The notes beneath the pieces are model-generated. The model saw only the letters and a list, made by a program, of their open reading frames with translations. It had not been told where the DNA came from and searched no databases. The position numbers and the translations under genes were made by a program. DNA of 64,000 bases from Rhizobiaceae bacterium. GTDB lineage: Bacteria > Pseudomonadota > Alphaproteobacteria > Rhizobiales > Rhizobiaceae. Every line of letters begins with the position of its first letter. Positions within the stretch are counted from its first letter, which is position 1. Shown one piece after another: positions 1-8,347 of the stretch. The stretch is taken from NCBI GenBank assembly GCA_029233925.1, contig JARGOX010000019.1:62001-126000 (forward strand), given 5' to 3'.

Positions 1-996
1 AATCGCCGTCGTGTCGAGAAGCATGCCGAGGACCAAAAGAACAACATTGATAAGGATCAGAAACATCCAGCGGTCGAGATTGAGCGAGCCGACGAGCTGA
101 GCGAGATGCTGGGGAATCTGTTCGTGCGCCAATGCCCAGGCAAAGACATGCGCGGCGGCAACAATGAGCAGGATCGCTCCCGAGTGAAGCGCGGCGCTGC
201 GGCAGGCGCGATAGAAGGAAGCAGCCCCCATCTGCCTATAGGCAAAACCCAGAAGTGCAGAATAGAGCACACCGACCGCAGCCAGTTCCGTGGCAGTGAA
301 GATGCCGGTACGCATGCCGCCTATCAGCACCACGGGTACGAACAGGGCGGGCAGTGCGAGCCAGAACTCATGGGCGCGCCGCGCACCGCTCACCTTTGGG
401 GCCTTGGGAAGATTCTGGGTGCCTGCTCTGAGGTGTATGGTGACCATCAGCACGAAGGTCATTAACAGAGCGGGAAGAATGCCCGCCAGAAACATGCGCC
501 CAACCGACACATCGGCGATGAAGGCGTAGAGGATGGACGCGATCGAAGGCGGCATGATGGGCCCGATTGTGGCGCTTGCGGCCGTGACCGCTGCGGCGTA
601 GGCAGGCTTGTAACCGGCCTTGCGCATGGCTTCGACTTCTATGGCGCCCAGGCCGGCCGCATCAGCGAGGGCGGAGCCGGACATTCCTGAAAAAATGATG
701 GAACTCAGGACGTTGACCTGCGCCAATCCTGCCCGCCAATGGCCAACAAGCGATCCTGCAAAAGCAAAAATTCGGTTCGTGATGCCCGAAGCATTCATCA
801 GATTGCCCATCAGCAGAAAGAGCGGAATTGCGATAAGCAGAAAGCTGTCGAGCCCGAAAATCATCCGCTCCGCGATGATGGACGGCGGCACGCCGGCAAT
901 GACGACAGCGAGAATGCCGACGAGCAGGATGGAAACCGCGACCGGCAATCCGATGGCCAGAAAGGTGAGCAGGCCAAGTCCATAGAAGAAAATCAT
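1..996 (-). CDS. TRAP transporter large permease (DctM family), 3' part outside window
   Basis: This is the large 12-TM-type subunit of a tripartite ATP-independent periplasmic transporter. It is the ion-coupled permease through which the substrate passes. The first 332 codons are present and the C-terminus lies beyond the left edge. The protein opens MIFFYGLGLLTFLAIGLPV and contains SGMSGSALADAAGLGAIE and GPIMPPSIASILYA, typical of DctM. It is hydrophobic throughout. The start ATG overlaps the small-permease stop by 4 bases, so the two are translationally coupled. The substrate cannot be read from the sequence. The family assignment is firm. Confidence 0.93.
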   Translation of the reverse strand, partial: MIFFYGLGLLTFLAIGLPVAVSILLVGILAVVIAGVPPSIIAERMIFGLDSFLLIAIPLFLLMGNLMNASGITNRIFAFAGSLVGHWRAGLAQVNVLSSIIFSGMSGSALADAAGLGAIEVEAMRKAGYKPAYAAAVTAASATIGPIMPPSIASILYAFIADVSVGRMFLAGILPALLMTFVLMVTIHLRAGTQNLPKAPKVSGARRAHEFWLALPALFVPVVLIGGMRTGIFTATELAAVGVLYSALLGFAYRQMGAASFYRACRSAALHSGAILLIVAAAHVFAWALAHEQIPQHLAQLVGSLNLDRWMFLILINVVLLVLGMLLDTTAI

Positions 997-1511
997 GAGC
1001 GTATCACCTCAGTCTCCTCAGAAAGGTCGACCACGGCGGCCGGGATCATTCCAATTCCGGAGAGCGCCAACAACAGCGAATGAAAGGCAATCAGCAGGCA
1101 GCCGGCCATTGTTGGCCAGACCATGACGGCCATTGACCAACGGGTCGCAGCCAAAGGTAGCCCGGACACCTTGAAGGCCAGAACCATGACCAGATATGCA
1201 AGCCATGCGAATAGAAGCGCAGTGACTGAATGCACCAGGACATTCGCCGCCCTGCGCCAGGCAGGATTCAGCATGTTCAGGCCGGTGTCGACGGCGATAT
1301 GCACACCCCGTCGCGTAACTGCCGCAGCCGCCACGTAGGCCAGCCAGATCAGTGTGAGCCGGGTAACCTCTTCGGTCCAGATGAACGGATTGGTCATCAA
1401 ATAGCGACCCGCGACCTGAAGAAGGGTCAACGCCGCCGTCGCTAACAGCAGAGCGACGGCGACCACTTCTTCGACAAGACCGAGAGCCTTCAGGATTGGG
1501 CGCAAGATCAC
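993..1511 (-). CDS. TRAP transporter small permease (DctQ family)
   Basis: A 172-residue inner-membrane protein with four predicted membrane segments, the usual DctQ size and topology. The motif NPFIWTEEVTRLTLIWLAY matches the conserved W-(S/T)-EE region of DctQ proteins. It pairs with the large permease downstream (ATGA overlap) and the binding protein 18 bases upstream. Together the three genes form one minus-strand operon. It structurally supports the large subunit; its individual role is less well understood. Confidence 0.9.
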   Translation of the reverse strand: MILRPILKALGLVEEVVAVALLLATAALTLLQVAGRYLMTNPFIWTEEVTRLTLIWLAYVAAAAVTRRGVHIAVDTGLNMLNPAWRRAANVLVHSVTALLFAWLAYLVMVLAFKVSGLPLAATRWSMAVMVWPTMAGCLLIAFHSLLLALSGIGMIPAAVVDLSEETEVIRS

Positions 1512-1529
1512 GTTCTCTGGCCCCTCAGA

Positions 1530-2519
1530 TCACTTGGCCACGTCGCTAATGCGGGTGTAAAGCTCGGCGTCACCACCCCAAAGCTCGGCGAGTTCAGGCA
1601 CAGCATCTGCCGCGGCGGCCCGCCACGCATCAAGATCGGTGGGCGTAACAAAGGTCATGCCTTTTTCCTTGAGCGCATCAGTTACCGAATCCTCGCTGTC
1701 GCTGAACGCCTTGGCAATATATTCGGTCCCTGCGCGAAGAGCCTCCCTCAAATGGGCGCGATCCTCCTCGCTCAACCGGTTATAGGCATCATCACTCAAC
1801 AGGATCGGCCCCGGCGCCGCGAATGACCAGGCGATCAGATTCACGTGATCGGACACCTCATGAAGTTTCTGCGCGAGGATCGTATCAAGCGGCACATCCG
1901 CGCCATCGACAACGCCGGCCTGCAGCGCGGAATACATTTCGGAGAAGGCGACAGGCGTGGGCGTCGCGCCAAATGCCTGGAACACCTGCGGATAGGGAGG
2001 AATATCCGCGACGCGAATTTTCACATTGCGAATATCATCGATCGTATTGAGTGCAATTCCCTTGGTTATCACATGACGCGTGCCGCGAGGGAACCAGCCC
2101 ATGATGTGCGCCCCTGTCGCCTCGGTAATCTTGCTCTCCCAGTCGGCGCCGATATCGCCGTAGACGACAGCCTGCCAGTGCGCGTCATTCTTGAACAGAT
2201 AGGGCGCATCCAGAACCGCGAGTTCAGGCAGATGAACACTAGCGCCTCCCGGCGAAGCGAGAAGCATGTCAACGCCGCCGGTGCGGATAGAGACATGCAT
2301 GTCGCGCTCTGTTCCAAGTTGGGAAGACGGAAAGACCTCCAGCTTGACTTTGCCATTGGTCGACTCGGCCAGCTTCTCGGCTGCGAGTTCCATACCCTTG
2401 TGGAATTGGTGCGTGGGGGAAAGGACGTGGCCGAGTTTCAGCGTGACCTCCTGCGCGCTGGCCGTTCCAGCAAATCCGATCATTGCCGCCGTAAAGGCGG
2501 TCAGAAGCTTCAAGTTCAT
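1530..2519 (-). CDS. TRAP transporter substrate-binding protein (DctP family)
   Basis: A 329-residue periplasmic solute receptor that delivers substrate to the TRAP permease. A Sec signal peptide (MNLKLLTAFTAAMIGFAG, cleavage after TASA) precedes the mature QEVTLKLGHVLSPTHQFHKG. KIRVADIPPYPQVFQAFGA, about residue 170, holds the conserved arginine that normally clamps a substrate carboxylate. ALQAGVVDGADVPLDTIL is the usual DctP signature. This suggests an organic-acid ligand; which one is unknown. First gene of the operon, with a strong promoter-like sequence upstream at 2551-2576 and no regulator gene nearby. Confidence 0.92.
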   Translation of the reverse strand: MNLKLLTAFTAAMIGFAGTASAQEVTLKLGHVLSPTHQFHKGMELAAEKLAESTNGKVKLEVFPSSQLGTERDMHVSIRTGGVDMLLASPGGASVHLPELAVLDAPYLFKNDAHWQAVVYGDIGADWESKITEATGAHIMGWFPRGTRHVITKGIALNTIDDIRNVKIRVADIPPYPQVFQAFGATPTPVAFSEMYSALQAGVVDGADVPLDTILAQKLHEVSDHVNLIAWSFAAPGPILLSDDAYNRLSEEDRAHLREALRAGTEYIAKAFSDSEDSVTDALKEKGMTFVTPTDLDAWRAAAADAVPELAELWGGDAELYTRISDVAK

Positions 2520-2550
2520 ATCTTCCTCCCTTGTTGATTTGTTCTTATAA

Positions 2551-2576
2551 TTTATATTTTATAAAATCATTGTCAA
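2551..2576 (-). promoter_or_regulatory. Promoter and 12-bp palindrome upstream of the TRAP operon
   Basis: Read on the minus strand there is a consensus -35 TTGACA (2576-2571), followed by a very A/T-rich stretch able to supply a -10. A perfect palindrome, ATTTTATAAAAT (2556-2567), lies in the spacer and -10 region, a usual place for a repressor operator. No regulator gene is adjacent, so the cognate protein would be encoded elsewhere. The site is visible in the sequence; its function is inferred. Confidence 0.5.
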
Positions 2577-2858
2577 CCAGGATTTTAAAGCACGCCAATC
2601 TGGGGGCTCTTTCCCTATTCTGCATCGCCATCGGGGCCATCGGGGCCGTCGGGCGCGTAAAGGGGCGACCTCCATACGGATTCGCCCCGTGTAAGCCAGT
2701 GACCGATTGAACCGAAAACTTTTCCCTTATACCAAGGCCCACTTGATGGCTTACCTGGATATGCGCCCATGAACGTCTCATGAATTGTGCCGGGCACGGC
2801 TTGACACCGCCGCCTGTCATGGCCATCTGCAGACCACATCCTCACATCGGTCAACTCC
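2577..2858. other. Intergenic region between TRAP operon and sodium channel gene
   Basis: About 280 bases between divergent units. Short open frames here have no recognisable family features and no good ribosome-binding site. The direct run GCCATCGGGGCCATCGGGGC near 2628-2647 is a short tandem repeat. No RNA gene is evident. It presumably holds the promoter of the channel gene, but I see no clear consensus element. Confidence 0.4.
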
Positions 2859-3650
2859 ATGCAAACACTCAAAAAACTGCTTGAAAGCCACAGGTTCGAA
2901 TGGTTCATCACGATTATCATCGTGATCAATGCCATCACGCTCGGCCTGGAAACCATCCCGGCAGCCGTGGCACAATTCGGCGGCTTTCTCAATTTTGTCG
3001 ACAAGCTGATCCTTGCTGTCTTCGTTGTTGAACTGCTGGGGCGGTTTGCCGTTTACCGGCAGAGGTTCTTCGATGACCCCTGGCGCATTTTCGACCTGGT
3101 GGTGGTGGGCATTGCCCTGTTGCCGGCAACCGGACCGCTGGCGGTCCTGCGATCGCTGCGGATATTGCGTATTCTGCGGCTGGTCAGCATGGTGCCGTCG
3201 TTGCGCCGGGTGGTGGGCGGGCTGATCTCGGCCCTGCCGGGCATGGGCTCGATCGTGCTGCTGCTGGGACTGGTCTTCTACGTGTTTTCGGTGATGGCGA
3301 CGAAATTGTACGGGGGCGCCTTTCCCGAATGGTTCGGCAGCATCCCGGCATCGGCCTATTCCCTGTTCCAGATCATGACGCTGGAAAGCTGGTCGATGGG
3401 CATCGTGCGACCCGTCATGGCGCAATATCCTCTGGCCTGGGCCTTTTTCGTGCCCTTCATCGTCGCGACATCCTTCACGGTGCTCAATCTTTTCATCGGC
3501 ATTATCGTTTCGGCCATGCAGGCCGAACACGAGGAGGAAGCCTCCGCCGACCGGTCCGCGCTGCAAAGCGAACAGGAACTGATCCTCAGCGAACTGCGCG
3601 CCCTGCGCGCCGATATCGCCGCCATGAAAGAAAGTGGCCGATCGCAATGA
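2859..3650 (+). CDS. Voltage-gated sodium channel, BacNav (NaChBac/NavAb) family
   Basis: A 263-residue single-domain six-TM channel that assembles as a homotetramer in the inner membrane and passes Na+ on depolarisation. S4 (about residues 98-116) carries arginines at three-residue spacing in LRSLRILRILRLVSMVP, the voltage sensor. The pore loop has TLESWSMG (about residue 174), the sodium-selectivity filter as in NavAb. S6 contains NLFIGIIVSAMQAEHEEE. The last ~40 residues are charged and heptad-like, matching the C-terminal coiled coil that holds the tetramer. The length is normal for the family. In related bacteria these channels support motility or pH/Na+ homeostasis; here the role is inferred from family only. 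A single isolated gene. Confidence 0.93.
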   Translation: MQTLKKLLESHRFEWFITIIIVINAITLGLETIPAAVAQFGGFLNFVDKLILAVFVVELLGRFAVYRQRFFDDPWRIFDLVVVGIALLPATGPLAVLRSLRILRILRLVSMVPSLRRVVGGLISALPGMGSIVLLLGLVFYVFSVMATKLYGGAFPEWFGSIPASAYSLFQIMTLESWSMGIVRPVMAQYPLAWAFFVPFIVATSFTVLNLFIGIIVSAMQAEHEEEASADRSALQSEQELILSELRALRADIAAMKESGRSQ

Positions 3651-3698
3651 ACCGAATTCGTCCGGGCGCGTTGTCCGCATATCCACAGGAGTTTAAAG

Positions 3699-4217
3699 AT
3701 GTCTGACGCAAAACTTTCCGTCCTGCGATCAAAGGTGACAAGCCTGACGCACAGCGCCTTGTTGCTGGCAACGCTTGGTTTCGCAACGGCGTCCCCTGCC
3801 CAGGCAGAGCAAGTGGGCGAAATCGGTGTGGACTGGCTTGGCAATGACATTGTTATCGAAGCCGTGGCCGACCCCAAGGTTGATGGCGTCACATGCCATA
3901 TTGCCTATTTTGATCGCGGTCTGATCGACCGGCTGCAAAAGGGTGACTGGTTCGAGGATCCGTCCAACTCATCCATTGCCTGCCGGCAGACCGGACCGAT
4001 CACCGTCGGTGACATCGATCTGGATGAAGACGGTGAGGAAATCTTCAAGAGCAGCCGCTCGCTCATCTGGAAAAAGCTCATCGTCAAGCGGGTCTACGAC
4101 CGCAAGAACAACACGCTGATCTATCTTTCCCATTCCAGGCAGGTGCAGGACGGATCAGCAAAAATGTCCATCTCCAGCGTACCGCTGTTCAACACTTCTG
4201 CCAAAATTCCGGAATAG
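3699..4217 (+). CDS. creA: CreA family periplasmic protein
   Basis: A 172-residue exported protein. A signal peptide runs to about residue 36 (hydrophobic SALLLATLGFATA, then SPAQAEQ). The mature part has the CreA pattern: EQVGEIGVDWLGNDIVIEA, VTCHIAYFDRG, SIACRQTGPI, SLIWKKLIVKRVYD and ISSVPLF. Two conserved cysteines (VTCH and IACR) may form a disulfide. The function of CreA is unknown, and the name comes from the E. coli creABCD locus. No creBCD is present here. It lies 48 bases after the channel gene and could be co-transcribed with it. Confidence 0.88.
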   Translation: MSDAKLSVLRSKVTSLTHSALLLATLGFATASPAQAEQVGEIGVDWLGNDIVIEAVADPKVDGVTCHIAYFDRGLIDRLQKGDWFEDPSNSSIACRQTGPITVGDIDLDEDGEEIFKSSRSLIWKKLIVKRVYDRKNNTLIYLSHSRQVQDGSAKMSISSVPLFNTSAKIPE

Positions 4218-4269
4218 TCGAAGGCATCCAGCCTCCACTCAATTCTGCCCATTCGCACATCCTGGCGAC

Positions 4270-5715
4270 TCAGGCGGCGGATCGCACAACAGTTGGTTGG
4301 CGCAACGTGCTTTCGCCATTTTCCACCAGCGCGCGATGCAACACGCAGATCGCATCGTCCTTCTGATCGGTGGCAATGATGAACTGCACATCGACCGGAC
4401 GGCCCGACTGCTGCATGGCGATCGTGTCTATTCCCGTTTCGTCGAGCGCCACTGCACCGCGAAGCCCGGCCTGAACGCCTTCCAGATTGCGGCCGACGGC
4501 AGACACCAGCGCCACCTTGCGCACATGCACCCGCGCCGACGGGTAGGCTTGCGAGATTTCATCCTCGACCCGGCGCACTGCCTTCAGCGAGGCATCAACA
4601 TAATGGGTGATCGTATTGGCATTGGAATTCTTCGAGACGATACGAACCTTGTGGCGCGTCAGCGCCTTCAGGATCGTCGCGTCGTATCCCTTGACGCCCA
4701 CCATGTCCTGCTCGAAAACTTCCAGCGCCAGAACGTTGAGGCCGGTCACGATCTCCACGCGCGGCTCGCCGCTCAACGCGGCGTCGATCAACGTGCCCGG
4801 ATCACCGGCGTCGAAGGCGTTGGCAACGCGCAGCGGAATGCCGGCCTGGCGCAGGGTCTTGGCTGCGCGTGGATGGATCGCCTCCATGCCCAGATTCGAC
4901 AATTGGTCGGCGACGTCGAAATTGGTTTGACCAATCTTGCGCACGGATGTCGCACCGACAATTTTCGGATCCGCGCTGGACAGATGGAATTCCTTGTGGA
5001 TCACCGCCTCCTGCGCGACTGTAGCCGCCGCAATACGCGCGAATGTCACCTCCGAATAGCCGCGATCGAAAAGCCGCACAAGGCCCTCGCTGCACTGCGC
5101 GTAGCCGGTCACGATCGGCATTTCGCTTGCAAGTTCGACATCGGCCAGCGCCCGATCTATTCGTTCGTCAAGCGTCGGCTGGCTCTCGTCGCGCCAACCT
5201 GTTAGGTCAACAAACCGCGCATTCAGGCCACCCCGCTGCAGCAACAACGCTGTCGCATGCGCCGAATGGGCCTCACCAAGACCGGACAGCAATTCGCGGA
5301 TCGTCATCATGTGTTCGTTGAGCTGGAAATGCCCATAAGAGCACAGCCGCTGCAGATCGATCAGGCAGCTGCGCGCGCCCTCGATTCGCTCGCGCAGGAA
5401 ATCGTCAGCGATTTTGCGGTCGGCTGGATGGCTGAGCAGTCGACCATGCACGGCGGCCATCTCCTCGGCCGCCTTGTCGAGCGCGTCACTCCAGCCAAGA
5501 TGGCTGTCCGATGCGGCAAACAGACCGAAGGCACCCGGCGCACCGGTTTTCTTGTCCTCCAGCAGCAGGTTGGTGATGCCACCAAAGGCGGAAACGACAA
5601 ACACACGGTTGTAGAGGTCTCCCGCCTCGTTTCGTTTCAGAAAAAGTGTATCGACCAGTTCGTCGGCACGGCTCATCGTCGTACCACCGATTTTCTCGAC
5701 GGTGTGATTGCTCAT
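4270..5715 (-). CDS. ask: Aspartate kinase, ectoine-specific type (Ask_Ect)
   Basis: A 481-residue aspartokinase that phosphorylates L-aspartate, the first step toward aspartate semialdehyde, the ectoine precursor. The N-terminal nucleotide-binding motif is VEKIGGTTMSR, the variant seen in ectoine-cluster kinases, rather than the usual KFGGTSV. C-terminal ACT-type regulatory segments are visible (VEIVTGLNVLALEVFEQDM and RKVALVSAVGRNLEGV). The start at 5715 is preferred because the frame upstream runs into ectC. Last gene of the ect operon, 56 bases after ectC. Such dedicated kinases are thought to avoid the lysine/threonine feedback of the housekeeping enzyme. EctD, the hydroxylase, is absent. 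Confidence 0.94.
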   Translation of the reverse strand: MSNHTVEKIGGTTMSRADELVDTLFLKRNEAGDLYNRVFVVSAFGGITNLLLEDKKTGAPGAFGLFAASDSHLGWSDALDKAAEEMAAVHGRLLSHPADRKIADDFLRERIEGARSCLIDLQRLCSYGHFQLNEHMMTIRELLSGLGEAHSAHATALLLQRGGLNARFVDLTGWRDESQPTLDERIDRALADVELASEMPIVTGYAQCSEGLVRLFDRGYSEVTFARIAAATVAQEAVIHKEFHLSSADPKIVGATSVRKIGQTNFDVADQLSNLGMEAIHPRAAKTLRQAGIPLRVANAFDAGDPGTLIDAALSGEPRVEIVTGLNVLALEVFEQDMVGVKGYDATILKALTRHKVRIVSKNSNANTITHYVDASLKAVRRVEDEISQAYPSARVHVRKVALVSAVGRNLEGVQAGLRGAVALDETGIDTIAMQQSGRPVDVQFIIATDQKDDAICVLHRALVENGESTLRQPTVVRSAA

Positions 5716-5771
5716 GATGTTGTCCGGTACGCCGATCAGCCTACCGCCTTTTTTCCCGGGTAAAATCTGGT

Positions 5772-6167
5772 TCAGACAGTGGTCGAAGGGGGTGCGGCGT
5801 AAGAACCGTCCGCCTGATGCACCTCTTTGCCGGTCACTGGCGGATTGAAGCAACAGGCAAGCACCAACTCTTCTTTTGCCTGCAGCCTATGCCTGTCATG
5901 CTTGTCCAGAGCATACATCACGCCCGGTTTGACCTCGTGCATTTCACCCGTCGCCAGATCCTCGATCAAACCGCTGCCCGAGATGCAGTAAACGCTCTCG
6001 AAATGGTTCTTGTAGTGGAAAATATGGTCTGAACCAGGTTCAATGATCGTGATGTGGAAGCTGAATCCCATACCATCATCGGCGAGCAGCATGCGGATCG
6101 ACGTCCAGCGGGCATCCGATACCGTGCGTGCGCTGGTTTTCAGTTCATTCATGTCGCGAACAATCAT
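5772..6167 (-). CDS. ectC: L-ectoine synthase
   Basis: A 131-residue cytoplasmic cupin enzyme that cyclises N-gamma-acetyl-diaminobutyrate to ectoine with loss of water, the last step of the pathway. The sequence is characteristic from start ([16 protein letters not shown]) through [20 protein letters not shown] and [17 protein letters not shown] to [11 protein letters not shown]. These segments carry the metal- and substrate-binding Glu, Tyr and His of EctC. The length is normal. It follows ectB by 9 bases. Confidence 0.97.
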   Translation of the reverse strand: MIVRDMNELKTSARTVSDARWTSIRMLLADDGMGFSFHITIIEPGSDHIFHYKNHFESVYCISGSGLIEDLATGEMHEVKPGVMYALDKHDRHRLQAKEELVLACCFNPPVTGKEVHQADGSYAAPPSTTV

Positions 6168-6176
6168 GTGTCACTC

Positions 6177-7469
6177 CTATTCTGCTGCGATGCGGTTTGG
6201 CGAAACAGCCGCCACGACTGCGTTTTCCAGGATGTCGAGACCGGCGGCGAACTGCTTCATGGGAATTGTCAGCGGCGCCAGCACCTTGACGACCTCGTCC
6301 TCGGCACCTGAGGTTTCGATGATCAGCCCATTTCGGAAACATTCGGCGCATATCATTGCAGCGAGATCGCCCGACCCGACATCGATACCCCGCATCATGC
6401 CGCGACCCTTGAGCCGCGAGCCGGCAACATGCACCCGTATCGCATCCAGACGCTTCTCGAGATAGTGAGCCTTGTCTCGAACGACTGCGGCAAAGGCACC
6501 GTCGGACCAGAATTTCTCCAGCGCGACACGCGCCGTCACGAAGGCATGATTGTTGCCACGGAAGGTTCCGTTATGTTCTGCTGGCTTCCATATGTCGTGC
6601 TCCGACCTGATCAGGAGCGCAGCAAATGGCAGGCCCATTCCAGAAAGCGACTTGGCAAGCGGGATCAGGTCCGGCTCGATGCCGAAATCATCAAACGAGA
6701 AAAAGCTGCCGGTGCGGCCAAGACCGGCCTGGATATCATCAACAATCAACAGAGCCTCGTGTTTCTTCGCGAGCCGGGCGATACCCTGCATCCATGTCTT
6801 CGACGCGGCGTTGAGACCGCCCTCGCCCTGTACCGGTTCAACGATGAAGGCCGCCGGTGCGTCGTAGCCGCTGGAAGGATTGTCGAGCAGCGTTTCGATC
6901 TGCGCCAGTGTATCGGCCTCCGGGCCAAATGCGCCCTCGTAGGGCATCCGCGCAATATCGCCGAGCCAGGCGCCGCCCGCGCCAGCACGTTTCGCTTCGT
7001 TGCCGGTCGCGCCAAGCGCGCCCAATGTCATTCCGTGAAAGCCGTTGGTGAAGGCAATGATGGTCTGCCGGCCGGTGACCTTTCGCGCCAACTTCATCGC
7101 CGCCTCGACAGCATTCGTGCCGGTGGGGCCGGTAAACATGATCTTGTGATCCATGCCGCGCGGTTTCAGGATCAGCCGCTCGAAGGTCTCAATGAAGGCT
7201 GCCTTCGCCTCGGTTTGCATGTCGAGGCCGTGCGCCACACCATCATGGACAATGTAGTCAATCAGTGCCGCCTTCATGTCCGGGTCGTTGTGCCCGTAAT
7301 TGAGAGACGAACATCCAGCCAGGAAATCGATATAAGTGCGGCCGTTGATATCAGTCAGTGTGGCGTTTTGCGCGGATGTGAATGTGATCGGGAAGCTGCG
7401 GCAATAGCTGCGGGCTTCCGATTCACGGCGATCGAAGACAGGCGAGCCTGCCATTGTTACGGTGGTCAT
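6177..7469 (-). CDS. ectB: Diaminobutyrate--2-oxoglutarate transaminase
   Basis: A 430-residue class-III PLP aminotransferase that converts aspartate semialdehyde plus glutamate into L-2,4-diaminobutyrate. Family landmarks are ARSYCRSFPITFTSAQNA, DFLAGCSSLNYGHNDP, FTGPTGTNAVEAAMKLAR, the PLP-contact region LLIVDDIQAGLGRTG and the lysine in IPLAKSLSGMGLP. The length matches EctB closely. It sits between ectA (47 bases upstream) and ectC. Confidence 0.97.
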   Translation of the reverse strand: MTTVTMAGSPVFDRRESEARSYCRSFPITFTSAQNATLTDINGRTYIDFLAGCSSLNYGHNDPDMKAALIDYIVHDGVAHGLDMQTEAKAAFIETFERLILKPRGMDHKIMFTGPTGTNAVEAAMKLARKVTGRQTIIAFTNGFHGMTLGALGATGNEAKRAGAGGAWLGDIARMPYEGAFGPEADTLAQIETLLDNPSSGYDAPAAFIVEPVQGEGGLNAASKTWMQGIARLAKKHEALLIVDDIQAGLGRTGSFFSFDDFGIEPDLIPLAKSLSGMGLPFAALLIRSEHDIWKPAEHNGTFRGNNHAFVTARVALEKFWSDGAFAAVVRDKAHYLEKRLDAIRVHVAGSRLKGRGMMRGIDVGSGDLAAMICAECFRNGLIIETSGAEDEVVKVLAPLTIPMKQFAAGLDILENAVVAAVSPNRIAAE

Positions 7470-7516
7470 GAGAACCTCTGGGGATTAGATTGCGAGTAAA
7501 CGGCTGAATTGGCCCG

Positions 7517-8065
7517 TCAGGCGGCCGCGCTTTCGCGGGCACCGAAAGCGCCGACAGTCACCATGTATTCTGTGTCATGGTTGCCGCCGAAATGATCGTC
7601 GCGGATAAAATGCGCATCGTGTTCGAGTGGCGCGTCCATGCGGTCTGCGAAGGCACGGAAAAGCGCCCAGCTCGCATCGTTTTTCTTGGTGATGGTTGTT
7701 TTCAAGCGCGTGACGTCGTCGCAGCATTGGCGTGAAACGAGGTCGAGCAGCATCTTCTTGGCCACGCCCATGCCGCGCGCTTTTTCAGCGACCGCTACCT
7801 GCCACACGAACAGTGTTTCAGGATCGGACGGGAGGATATAGGCTGATATCCAGCCAACAATATTGCTGTCGATCTCCGCTACAACGCACGTTTCGGCGAA
7901 GTGATCGCATTGCAGCAGATTGCAATACATCGAATTGTCGTCGAGGGGTCCGCAACTGCGGATCAGCTGCCAGATATCCGCGCCGTCTTCCGCATTCGGA
8001 CTTCGCAGTGCCAGTTTGGGTTCTTTTTTTTGCTGTTCCGTGTGGGGGATGACGTCGATCTGCAT
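7517..8065 (-). CDS. ectA: L-2,4-diaminobutyric acid acetyltransferase
   Basis: A 182-residue GNAT-fold enzyme that acetylates diaminobutyrate on the gamma nitrogen, using acetyl-CoA. It has LRSPNAEDGADIWQLIRSCG, CDHFAETCVVAE and WQVAVAEKARGMGVAKKML, the last containing the acetyl-CoA-binding loop. The ATG at 8065 is chosen because AGAGGAAAG lies 7 bases before it; a frame-compatible ATG eight codons upstream has no ribosome site. First gene of the ect operon. Confidence 0.96.
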   Translation of the reverse strand: MQIDVIPHTEQQKKEPKLALRSPNAEDGADIWQLIRSCGPLDDNSMYCNLLQCDHFAETCVVAEIDSNIVGWISAYILPSDPETLFVWQVAVAEKARGMGVAKKMLLDLVSRQCCDDVTRLKTTITKKNDASWALFRAFADRMDAPLEHDAHFIRDDHFGGNHDTEYMVTVGAFGARESAAA

Positions 8066-8093
8066 AAATTTTCTTTCCTCTTTTAGCATCTGA

Positions 8094-8121
8094 ACAATAT
8101 GGTTTGATGAGAAAGTTTCAA
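8094..8121 (-). promoter_or_regulatory. Probable ectABC-ask promoter
   Basis: On the minus strand TTGAAA (8121-8116) and TATTGT (8099-8094) are separated by 16 bases, about 30 bases upstream of the ectA start. The region is much more A/T-rich than the neighbouring coding DNA. The -35 overlaps the small palindrome GAAA-G-TTTC (8111-8119). Promoter assignment is by consensus match only. Confidence 0.5.
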
Positions 8122-8215
8122 CAGTGAATGATCAAAATTTTTCTTATATTTTAATAATCTTAATGTTTTCAAAGATTTAAGCTAAATATAAACACCTCAA
8201 CCGTGATCTCTTGCG

Positions 8216-8242
8216 GAAACTTAATTCGTAATATGAAGTTTC
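8216..8242. promoter_or_regulatory. Inverted repeat in the ectA-ectR intergenic region (candidate EctR operator)
   Basis: A perfect 7-bp inverted repeat, GAAACTT (8216-8222) and AAGTTTC (8236-8242), with a 13-base spacer between the divergent ectA and ectR genes. The half-site resembles GAAAGTTTC at 8111-8119, which overlaps the ectA -35. EctR-type MarR regulators repress ect operons from sites in this position in methylotrophs. That this is the site is an inference. Confidence 0.4.
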
Positions 8243-8249
8243 TTTAGCG

Positions 8250-8308
8250 GATTCGGCTGACTCTTCATTCAGATTTCGAAGAATCAGATTGCGCTGAGGA
8301 GCGGATTC
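8250..8308. promoter_or_regulatory. Cluster of four GANTC (CcrM) sites upstream of ectR
   Basis: GATTC at 8250, GACTC at 8259, GAATC at 8281 and GATTC at 8304 fall within 59 bases, directly upstream of ectR (start 8348). GANTC is expected about once per 256 bases in random sequence. In alphaproteobacteria it is the CcrM methylation site, and GcrA acts at promoters that contain it. gcrA itself is in this window. Confidence 0.45.
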
Positions 8309-8347
8309 GCACATGATCACCGGATTGCAGCGTGAGAAGATGTAGAT

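Noticed and set aside
2628-2660. Short GCCATCGGGGC tandem copies as a CRISPR or microsatellite locus
   Set aside because: Only two to three short copies with no spacers or associated genes.
6429-7499. A 356-codon open frame antisense to ectB
   Set aside because: ectB is unmistakable on the other strand; the antisense frame has low-complexity composition and no ribosome site.
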